From Cytophaga sp051961495 (GTDB taxonomy: Bacteria > Bacteroidota > Bacteroidia > Cytophagales > Cytophagaceae): DNA of 5,117 nt. The translations under genes and the position numbers were made by a program. Under the pieces are notes generated by a model that ran no database searches, was not told the DNA's origin, and saw nothing but the letters and a program-made list of their open reading frames with translations. Below are positions 1 through 5,117 of this stretch, one piece after another; position 1 is the stretch's first letter; the number at the start of each line of letters is the position of its first letter. The stretch spans positions 1-5,117 of the forward strand of contig NZ_JBQCDF010000323.1 in assembly GCF_051961495.1 (NCBI RefSeq), in the 5' to 3' direction.

Positions 1-622
1 TGTAACGATGACAAGCAATGCAACTTGTCCGTCGACTCCAACAGCAACAAGTGCTGCGGTAGTGATTACCGTAAACGCGACAGTGACACCATCGGTAACG
101 GCTAGCTCTTCGGCAACCACGATCTGTGCAGGTACAAGTATAACGATAACAGGCACTCCTTCAAATGGCGATAGTACTCCTGCGTACCAATGGAAAAAAG
201 GCGGTATTGCTATCTCCGGTGCTACCAATGCAACCTATACGACAACAACAGCTGCAAATAATGATAGCTATACTGTAACGATGACAAGCAATGCAACCTG
301 TACAACGACAGCTTCCGCAACAAGTCCTGCTGTAGTAATTACTGTAAGTTCTTCTGTAACACCTACCATTGCTATTGATGTTGCTCCAAGTACTACTATT
401 TATGAAGGCCAGACACTTACTTTCTCAGCGACTTATACAAACGGCGGCACAGCTCCTGCATTCCAATGGAAGAAAAGCGGCACGGCAATATCAGGCGCAA
501 CGAATACATCATACACTACAGCTGCGGCAGCAAACAACGATAGTTATACGGTGACAATGACTTCAAACTCAAGCTGTGCCAGTGTTTCACAGGTTACTTC
601 GAATGCTGTTGCGATAACGGTC
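1..622 (+). repeat. Tandem Ig-like repeats, about 273-276 bp unit
   Basis: One partial and two complete coding repeats. The opening bases of the window (tgtaacgatgacaagcaatg) recur at position 274, and a diverged version starts near 550, giving unit lengths of 273 and 276 bp (91 and 92 residues). Shared protein landmarks are QWKK, ISGATN, ANNDSYTVTMTSN and a closing VxITV. The copies have diverged clearly at the DNA level, unlike the repeats in the gene at the other end of the window, so this array appears older or less homogenised. Confidence 0.85.
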
Positions 623-1153
623 AATCCGAACCCTCCGTTTGATAGCAATGTATCCGGGCCTGCTTCCGTAACAAGCAACCAGACTGGCGTAACTTATTCA
701 GTGACTGACCAGCCTGGCATGACATATACATGGTCTGTTCCGGCAGGCGCAACCATTGTGAGCGGACAAGGTACAAACTCTATCGTTGTTGATTTCGGTT
801 CATCCAGCGGTAATGTTACGTTAGTGGAAACAAATCCAGCCGGACAAACGTCAACGATTACATTAGCTGTAACCGTTAGCACTGCTACAGCCGTACTCGT
901 TTCATCTGCAGAATCTGCTGTTAAAGTTTACCCCGTTCCTTGTGCTGAAAGAATAACAATCGATTTACATGAATCGGTAACGGCAGCATTATCTTATACA
1001 ATTGTTGATGCACAGGGCAACATTGTACTGATGAATACCATCAGTTATTCAGGTACACCAATAACCATTGAAATGCCTTTCGCACAGGGAATGTATGAAT
1101 TGATCATAACATGGAATGAGCATAGAGCCATTCAAAAAATAATAAAGCAATAG
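2..1153 (+). CDS. T9SS-sorted modular surface protein with Ig-like repeats and PKD-like domain (5' partial)
   Basis: The frame is open from the window edge, so this is the last 383 residues of a larger protein; the Met at position 8 lies inside a repeat (TVTMTSNATC, seen again 91 residues later) and is not the start. Modules in order: tail of one Ig-like repeat (residues 1-25), Ig-like repeat (about 26-115, Cys42 and Cys100 likely paired, core AYQWKKGG), a second repeat (about 117-207, core AFQWKKSG), a PKD-like domain (about 212-292, TYTWSVPAGA), and a T9SS C-terminal sorting domain (about 303-383) opening with VKVYPVPCAERITIDL and ending GMYELIIT...KIIKQ. Such proteins are exported by Sec, then T9SS, which removes the sorting domain and attaches or releases the protein at the cell surface. 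The repeats suggest a stalk or adhesive region; any catalytic domain would be upstream. Function and substrate are unknown. The module and sorting-domain calls are firm by motif; exact family assignment is from memory. Confidence 0.9.
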   Translation, partial: VTMTSNATCPSTPTATSAAVVITVNATVTPSVTASSSATTICAGTSITITGTPSNGDSTPAYQWKKGGIAISGATNATYTTTTAANNDSYTVTMTSNATCTTTASATSPAVVITVSSSVTPTIAIDVAPSTTIYEGQTLTFSATYTNGGTAPAFQWKKSGTAISGATNTSYTTAAAANNDSYTVTMTSNSSCASVSQVTSNAVAITVNPNPPFDSNVSGPASVTSNQTGVTYSVTDQPGMTYTWSVPAGATIVSGQGTNSIVVDFGSSSGNVTLVETNPAGQTSTITLAVTVSTATAVLVSSAESAVKVYPVPCAERITIDLHESVTAALSYTIVDAQGNIVLMNTISYSGTPITIEMPFAQGMYELIITWNEHRAIQKIIKQ

Positions 1154-1181
1154 TTAGTAATAGTTCAGGTTGAGGTTAAGT

Positions 1182-1226
1182 ATAAAAGGTACGTGTGATA
1201 TTCATCATGCGTGCCTTTTATTTTTT
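1182..1226 (+). terminator. Rho-independent terminator of the + strand surface-protein gene
   Basis: It begins 28 bp after the stop codon. Bases 1182-1199 pair with 1204-1221 to form an 18-bp stem around a 4-base loop (ATTC), followed by a T run to 1226. Three of the pairs are G-U wobbles in the + strand transcript. On the - strand these become A-C mismatches and no good T tract follows, so the hairpin is tuned for + strand transcription. It sits in the 92-bp gap between two convergent genes and may only weakly stop transcription coming from the selO side. Confidence 0.85.
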
Positions 1227-1245
1227 AATGTCTTCTCCCACGCAT

Positions 1246-1521
1246 TTAAAAAATGATGCAGGAATCCGGTACAGCGGGATTATTCTCAACCACACAGATC
1301 CGGTTTACAGGTGTCGCATCAAATTGCTCAACCGGCACACCGGAAATTTCCATGACTGTTTTGAAATCCTTTTGAAAAAGAAGTCCATATTCCACTACCA
1401 GTTTTGCAAAATCAACCGGATTCATTTTAATCTTATATAAATCTGTTATGTTTAACTTTTCAATATGCGCAACAATAGCTGCATAGTTAACATCACCGAT
1501 ATACCGAGGTCCTGTTTTCAT
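1246..1521 (-). CDS. Small uncharacterised protein (91 aa) downstream of selO
   Basis: I do not recognise this protein. It starts with ATG (MKTGPRYIGD) 25 bp after the selO stop codon and ends in TAA (SCIIF). The short gap and shared strand suggest one operon with selO. The leader between the genes is very AT-rich and has no Shine-Dalgarno sequence, as is usual in Bacteroidota. The protein has mixed composition with no signal peptide or membrane segment: an amphipathic-looking N-terminal half (VNYAAIVAHIEKLNITDLYK), then DFAKLVVEYGLLFQKDF, and two cysteines near the C-terminus (Cys76, Cys88). It is probably cytosolic. The overlapping + strand frames are less credible because one begins inside the terminator hairpin and neither has a protein-like composition. 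Support is good for a real gene but not conclusive without homologues. Confidence 0.7.
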   Translation of the reverse strand: MKTGPRYIGDVNYAAIVAHIEKLNITDLYKIKMNPVDFAKLVVEYGLLFQKDFKTVMEISGVPVEQFDATPVNRICVVENNPAVPDSCIIF

Positions 1522-1546
1522 TACAGAAATTTCAATTTATTTTATA

Positions 1547-3094
1547 CTAAGAACTGCAAGACAGCATCGAACAACCTGCCTTTTGCCTGGCCCAGTCGGG
1601 GCGCTTTGCAAAGTATTCATCTGCCTCCCGGGAATACGGATTCTGAATATACTTCTCCAGTTTTTTCAACATACCATCATCCCCTTTTTCAAGCTTTGAA
1701 ATGGCTTCATGCAATATATAATTTCTTAATACGAAGCGTGGATTAGCGGCACGCATTGTATTTACAGATACTTCACGTGTACAGCTGTTTGCCTTGATGC
1801 GATTGTTATATGCCAGCATAACCGCATACAGATGATCTGTATCGGGAGCCGTATAGAATGATGCTTCAAAGAAATGATTCACATCTTCTGCGGACCCTAT
1901 ATTTTCAGGTAGTTCAATCAATAGCTGATAAAAAATTGTCATATCCGGCTTGATGGCACGCAGCATCTCTTCAAACGAATCAATCAGCGGACGATCCTCA
2001 TCCCGCAACTGATCGAAGCCCAGCTTCTTTGCCATCATGGTATAATACTTCTGCTCATACAGGTCCTGATATTCCTTCAGCACAGCAACAAGCTTATCCG
2101 TTCCGTGTACTAAAAAAGCCAGCGCGTTTGCCAGCTTTCCTAAATTCCAGTAAGCCACTGCAGCCTGATTACCGAAGGCATATCTTCTTCCAGGAAGATC
2201 GGTGGTGTTTGGCGTGAAGCGTTCTTCGTATTCATCTAGAAAAGAATAAGGCCCGTAATCAATGGTCAATCCAAGGATCGACATGTTATCGGTATTCATT
2301 ACTCCATGTACAAAACCAACCCGCAGCCATTCAACAATCATGTTTGCTGTTTTTTCTGCTATCGCACGAAACAATTGTACTACCCGGTCTTCGCCTGTAA
2401 TTTCAGGGTAATACCGTTCAATAACCCAGTCACACAATTGCTGACTCAGCGACAGATAATTTCTTTCAGCCAGTATTTCAAAATTTCCAAAGCGTATAAA
2501 TGAAGGCGCAACGCGTAAAACAACAGCGCCCGGTTCATATTCAGGGTGGCCGTTGTAAAACATATCACGCAGTACCGGATCACCTGTAGCAACAAGGCTT
2601 AGCGCCCGTGTAGTAGGCACACCCAGATGATGCATGGCCTCGCTCATTAAATATTCCCGGAGCGAAGAACGTAATACAGCTCTTCCGTCTGAGTTTCTCG
2701 AATACGGTGTCGGCCCGGCTCCCTTCAGCTGCAGTTCATAATCAACACCATCTTTGCCACTGCAGAAACCCAACGAGATTGCCCGGCCGTCGCCCAGCTG
2801 TCCGGCCCAATTGCCGAACTGGTGACCTGCGTAACAGGAAGCATACGGTTTCATCTGTGGATTGATTGCATTACCACCCAAAATAGATACATCCAGTTCA
2901 TCGGGTTGATCAAGTCCAAGGTTGAAGGCCACCGCATCCGACCAGGCAAGCAAAGTTGGCTTGGCCACCGGTGTAGGCATCACCTGACAATACAACACGC
3001 CGGGAGTCTGCCGCGTTGTGCGGTCCATAGAGGTATCACCGGGGAAAGTATCGGTAAATTCGTTGGTAATGGATCTGGAATGTAAATGTTCCAT
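1547..3094 (-). CDS. selO: Protein adenylyltransferase SelO (YdiU/UPF0061 family)
   Basis: A complete 515-residue member of the SelO pseudokinase family, which binds ATP in a flipped orientation and transfers AMP to Ser, Thr or Tyr of target proteins; in E. coli it is linked to redox homeostasis. Visible motifs: TPGVLY.QVMPTPV near the N-terminus, GHQFGNWAGQLGDGRA (90-105), QLKGAGPTPYSR (122-133) then DGRAVLRSSLREYLMSEAM, APSFIRFGNFE (196-206), and HGVMNTDNMSILGLTIDYGP (263-282). Asp269, Asn270 and Asp279 match E. coli Asp246 (catalytic base), Asn247 and Asp256 (metal ligands). The C-terminal domain has NPRFVLRNYILHEAI and the final Ser-Cys-Ser-Ser, where Cys513 occupies the place of selenocysteine in the animal SELENOO proteins. 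Codon 513 is TGC, so this is the Cys form. Length is slightly above the 478 residues of E. coli. The first ATG is chosen because homology starts almost at once (NEFTDTFPGD). Likely the first gene of a two-gene unit. Oddity: the usual Cys272 partner appears to be Pro295. Confidence 0.97.
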   Translation of the reverse strand: MEHLHSRSITNEFTDTFPGDTSMDRTTRQTPGVLYCQVMPTPVAKPTLLAWSDAVAFNLGLDQPDELDVSILGGNAINPQMKPYASCYAGHQFGNWAGQLGDGRAISLGFCSGKDGVDYELQLKGAGPTPYSRNSDGRAVLRSSLREYLMSEAMHHLGVPTTRALSLVATGDPVLRDMFYNGHPEYEPGAVVLRVAPSFIRFGNFEILAERNYLSLSQQLCDWVIERYYPEITGEDRVVQLFRAIAEKTANMIVEWLRVGFVHGVMNTDNMSILGLTIDYGPYSFLDEYEERFTPNTTDLPGRRYAFGNQAAVAYWNLGKLANALAFLVHGTDKLVAVLKEYQDLYEQKYYTMMAKKLGFDQLRDEDRPLIDSFEEMLRAIKPDMTIFYQLLIELPENIGSAEDVNHFFEASFYTAPDTDHLYAVMLAYNNRIKANSCTREVSVNTMRAANPRFVLRNYILHEAISKLEKGDDGMLKKLEKYIQNPYSREADEYFAKRPDWARQKAGCSMLSCSS

Positions 3095-3120
3095 GTAGTT
3101 GATTTAATCAGATGGAATTA

Positions 3121-3128
3121 CAAAGCTA
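3121..3128 (-). promoter_or_regulatory. Probable Bacteroidota -7 promoter element for selO
   Basis: On the - strand this reads TAGCTTTG, an exact match to the Bacteroidota -7 consensus TAnnTTTG. It lies 26 bp upstream of the selO ATG, which would give a leader of about 20 bases. A clear -33 TTTG is missing; only T-rich sequence is present there, and it overlaps the hairpin that ends the upstream gene. No Shine-Dalgarno is seen in the AT-rich leader. The placement immediately after a terminator supports selO having its own promoter. Confidence 0.6.
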
Positions 3129-3141
3129 GCAAAATTCATAA

Positions 3142-3177
3142 AAAGAAAAGCCATGCAGTGATGCATGGCTTTTCTTT
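3142..3177 (-). terminator. Rho-independent terminator of the - strand Ig-repeat gene
   Basis: A perfect 16-bp inverted repeat (3142-3157 with 3162-3177) with a 4-base loop lies 17 bp beyond the stop codon at 3195-3197. In the - strand transcript the distal arm ends in CUUUUCUUU followed by more U and an AT-rich stretch, so the U-rich tract is partly built into the stem. The stem has no wobble pairs, so it could form in either transcript, but only the - strand gene ends here. It should insulate selO from transcription of the upstream surface-protein gene. Confidence 0.85.
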
Positions 3178-3194
3178 CAGAGTAAGCTTTTGGC

Positions 3195-5117
3195 TTATTG
3201 CTTAATTATTTTTCTGGTTTCTACAATTCCCTTCTGTTCCACACGTACCAGATAGATACCTGACAAGAGTTCATTACCCAACCGGGTTTCCGTATCATAG
3301 GCCCCCTGAAGCATTAATTGTCCGCTGGCACTGTAAATGCTAACATCAAATACACCCTCGTCAACAGAGACGTTAAAATCATTGATACCCGGATTCGGGT
3401 AGATCATTAAACCGGCAATGATACCACTTTTCACGCTTGTTGTTGTACCACATTCAGACACATCGGTTTTGGGTATGATACCCGTTGTACCACCTGAGCA
3501 AATATTACATACATCCAATTTTGCAGAACCATTAATTATGCCGGCACAATCTGTACAGGTTCCTTCCTGTCTGCCACAGCCGCAATCGCCAGGCGATGTT
3601 TTAGCTGCATCTGCCGGACATTGATCTCCTACTGCGGCTACATATCCTGCTGGCTGCGTACAGGCATACATCATCACTGCAACATCCCCCACGCCATCAC
3701 CGTCAGCATCCTGATACCACAGAGTAGCCTCCCCGACAAGACTATTCAATGGCTGACAATCCATAGAATCCGACACCCCGTCGTTATCATCATCGGTATC
3801 AATACAATCTGCATCTCCGTCTGAATCCGTATCCGTTTCTGCATTTCCGCAACCACAATCACCCGGCACAATTTTATTCGCATCTGTCAGGCACTGATCT
3901 CCGGCCTGATCCACATAACCTATAGGCTTCGTGCAAGCAATCATTGTTACAGCCGCATTACCAAAACCGTCGCCGTCAACATCTTCATACCAGGTTGGAC
4001 CTGTAGAAATGGTGACCGTTGTAGCGGAAGAAGTCGCTTTACAGTTATTTGCGTTTGTTACCTCAACCGTATAAGAACCGGCTGTGGTTGCTGTATAGGA
4101 TTGTGTCGTTGCTACCTGTGTAGTGCCGTTGAACCATTTGTATGAAGAACCGGCGCTTGAAGTTAACACCACACTGCCTCCCGTGCAGAATGTTGTTGTG
4201 GTTGCTGCCGTGATCGTTGCTGCAGGAAGTGCATTTACCGTTACCGTTGTTGCTGCGGAAGTCGCTTTACAGTTATTCGCATTTGTTACTTCAACCGTAT
4301 AAGAACCGGCTGTGGTTGCTGTATAGGATTGTGTCGTCGCTACCTGTGTAGTGCCGTTGAACCATTTGTATGAAGAACCGGCGCTCGAAGTTAACACCAC
4401 ACTGCCTCCCGTGCAGAATGTTGTCGCAGTTGTTGCCGTGATCGTTGCCGCAGGCAGTGCATTTACCGTTACCGTTGTTGCTGCGGAAGTCGCTTTACAA
4501 TTATTCGCGTTTGTTACCTCAACCGTGTAAGAACCGGCCGTGGCTGCTGTATAGGATTGTGTCGTTGCTACTTGTGTAGTGCCGTTGAACCATTTGTATG
4601 AAGAACCGGCGCTCGAAGTTAACACCACACTGCCACCCGTGCAGAATGTTGTTGTGGTTGCTGCCGTGATCGTTGCGGCCGGCAGTGCATTTACCGTTAC
4701 CGTTGTAGCGGAAGAAGTCGCTTTACAGTTATTCGCGTTTGTCACTTCAACCGTATAAGAACCGGCCGTGGCTGCTGTATAGGATTGTGTCGTTGCTACC
4801 TGTGTAGTGCCGTTGAACCATTTGTATGAAGAACCGGCGCTTGAAGTTAATACCACGCTACCGCCCGTGCAGAATGTTGTCGCAGTTGCTGCCGTGATCG
4901 TTGCGGCTGGCAGTGCATTTACCGTTACCGTTGTAGCGGAAGAAGTCGCTTTACAGTTATTCGCGTTTGTTACTTCAACCGTATAAGAACCGGCTGTGGT
5001 TGCTGTATAGGATTGTGTCGCTGCTACCTGTGTAGTGCCGTTGAACCATTTGTATGAAGAACCGGCGCTCGAAGTTAACACCACACTGCCACCCGTGCAG
5101 AATGTTGTTGTGGTTGC
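3195..5117 (-). CDS. T9SS-sorted surface protein with near-identical Ig-like repeats and thrombospondin type 3-like region (5' partial)
   Basis: The frame stays open to the window edge, giving the last 640 residues of a larger protein; a GTG at 5082-5084 is an ordinary Val within a repeat, not the start. Modules in order: five Ig-like repeats of 76 residues (about 1-370, the first incomplete), each with FCTGGSVVLTSSAG, YKWFNGTTQVA and AGSYTVEVTNANNC, the two Cys probably forming the sandwich disulfide. Next is an Asp-rich thrombospondin type 3-like region (376-518) with DVDGDGFGN, DTDDDNDGVSD and DADGDGVGD, likely to bind calcium, then a Cys-rich link (Cys521, 524, 537, 540, 556). It ends in a T9SS sorting domain (about 566-640) with LMIYPNPGINDFNV and ...GIYLVRVEQ...KIIKQ. 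The repeats resemble the Ig-like domain family often associated with Cytophaga surface proteins. The protein would pass through Sec and T9SS to the cell surface. The visible part is stalk and anchor; the functional N-terminal domain is not seen, so no enzyme activity is assigned. Confidence 0.92.
   Translation of the reverse strand, partial: ATTTTFCTGGSVVLTSSAGSSYKWFNGTTQVAATQSYTATTAGSYTVEVTNANNCKATSSATTVTVNALPAATITAATATTFCTGGSVVLTSSAGSSYKWFNGTTQVATTQSYTAATAGSYTVEVTNANNCKATSSATTVTVNALPAATITAATTTTFCTGGSVVLTSSAGSSYKWFNGTTQVATTQSYTAATAGSYTVEVTNANNCKATSAATTVTVNALPAATITATTATTFCTGGSVVLTSSAGSSYKWFNGTTQVATTQSYTATTAGSYTVEVTNANNCKATSAATTVTVNALPAATITAATTTTFCTGGSVVLTSSAGSSYKWFNGTTQVATTQSYTATTAGSYTVEVTNANNCKATSSATTVTISTGPTWYEDVDGDGFGNAAVTMIACTKPIGYVDQAGDQCLTDANKIVPGDCGCGNAETDTDSDGDADCIDTDDDNDGVSDSMDCQPLNSLVGEATLWYQDADGDGVGDVAVMMYACTQPAGYVAAVGDQCPADAAKTSPGDCGCGRQEGTCTDCAGIINGSAKLDVCNICSGGTTGIIPKTDVSECGTTTSVKSGIIAGLMIYPNPGINDFNVSVDEGVFDVSIYSASGQLMLQGAYDTETRLGNELLSGIYLVRVEQKGIVETRKIIKQ
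3564..3992 (-). repeat. Duplicated Asp/Cys-rich thrombospondin type 3-like block
   Basis: Two homologous 52-residue blocks (DNA 3837-3992 and 3564-3719) begin 273 bp apart within the large surface-protein gene. Both run WYxDxDGDGxG, then a stretch ending ACTxPxGYV, GDQC and finally PGDCGCG. Between them lies a further Asp-rich run, DTDSDGDADCIDTDDDNDG. The alternating Asp/Asn/Gly spacing is that of calcium-binding thrombospondin type 3 repeats; calcium binding is inferred from family knowledge. The two blocks have diverged more than the Ig-like units, so this duplication is older. Confidence 0.8.
4021..5117 (-). repeat. 228-bp tandem repeat array encoding 76-aa Ig-like domains (4 full copies and 1 partial)
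   Basis: Units begin at 4021, 4249, 4477, 4705 and 4933, with the last cut by the window edge after 185 bp. The period is exactly 228 bp with no indels, so the frame is kept. By hand alignment, units 4021 and 4249 differ at about 15 of 228 positions, units 4705 and 4933 at about 12 of 185, and the distant units 4021 and 4933 at only about 5 of 185. Many of the differences are synonymous and shared in patchwork fashion between copies. The array probably continues beyond the window, so the true copy number is unknown. Confidence 0.95.

Noticed and set aside
8..10. ATG at the left edge as the start codon of the + strand surface protein
   Set aside because: The frame is open to position 2 and the Met falls within the repeat motif TVTMTSN, which recurs internally; the gene starts outside the window.
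369..882. Short alternative frames overlapping the + strand repeats (369-554 and 694-882)
   Set aside because: They are shadows of the repeat-coding frame, which has clear domain and motif content throughout.
1550..1561. Selenocysteine at the C-terminus of SelO
   Set aside because: The codon for residue 513 is TGC, not TGA, and no stop codon interrupts the frame, so this is the Cys form.
1195..1746. Two + strand open frames (1195-1440 and 1465-1746)
   Set aside because: The first begins inside a terminator hairpin and lies opposite the 91-residue gene; the second overlaps the 3' ends and starts of the better supported - strand genes. Neither translates to a protein-like sequence.
2029..3085. 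Several + strand open frames inside selO (2029-2217, 2306-2503, 2822-3085)
   Set aside because: All are antisense to conserved SelO motifs, which account fully for this stretch.
3151..3168. Palindrome CCATGCA..TGCATGG as a regulator operator for selO
   Set aside because: It is part of a longer 16-bp stem with a 4-base loop and U-rich arm right after a stop codon, which a terminator explains better; an operator role cannot be excluded.
5082..5084. GTG as the start codon of the - strand Ig-repeat protein
   Set aside because: It is a Val codon in the conserved GGSVVLTSS motif of each repeat, and the frame remains open to the window edge.
4021..5117. CRISPR array or non-coding satellite
   Set aside because: The 228-bp units are contiguous without spacers, stay in one reading frame, and encode a recognisable Ig-like fold.

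Overview
The window looks like chromosomal DNA of a Bacteroidota species, most likely a Cytophaga-like gliding or polymer-degrading bacterium. Three things point there. Two large secreted proteins end in type IX secretion system (T9SS) C-terminal sorting domains. Their bodies are built from Ig-like, PKD-like and thrombospondin type 3-like modules typical of Cytophagales surface proteins. The one recognisable promoter fits the Bacteroidota -7 consensus TAnnTTTG. The species itself cannot be fixed from the sequence alone.

Layout, left to right. (1) Positions 2-1153 on the + strand hold the 3' part of a modular surface protein: Ig-like repeats of about 91 residues, a PKD-like domain and a T9SS sorting domain. 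A strong intrinsic terminator follows at 1182-1226. (2) Positions 1246-1521 on the - strand hold a 91-residue protein I do not recognise, 25 bp downstream of selO and probably co-transcribed with it. (3) Positions 1547-3094 on the - strand hold a complete selO (YdiU/UPF0061 protein adenylyltransferase) with its active-site motifs and C-terminal Cys-Ser-Ser. A probable promoter lies just upstream. (4) A perfect 16-bp hairpin at 3142-3177 separates selO from the next gene. (5) Positions 3195-5117 on the - strand hold the 3' part of a second large T9SS surface protein. It has at least five near-identical 76-residue Ig-like repeats (228-bp DNA unit), a duplicated Asp-rich calcium-binding-like block, a Cys-rich segment and a T9SS sorting domain ending in the same five residues as the first protein.

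The two surface proteins would be exported through the Sec pathway and then T9SS, to be anchored on or released from the outer membrane. Their N-terminal, possibly catalytic, parts lie outside the window, so substrates cannot be named. SelO is a cytosolic redox-linked enzyme with no evident functional tie to them; it sits between them as a separate transcription unit. No mobile element, CRISPR array, tRNA or rRNA was seen. No new multi-gene system is evident. The points most worth a second look are the mosaic 228-bp repeat array, SelO's apparent lack of the usual disulfide partner, and the uncharacterised small gene beside selO.
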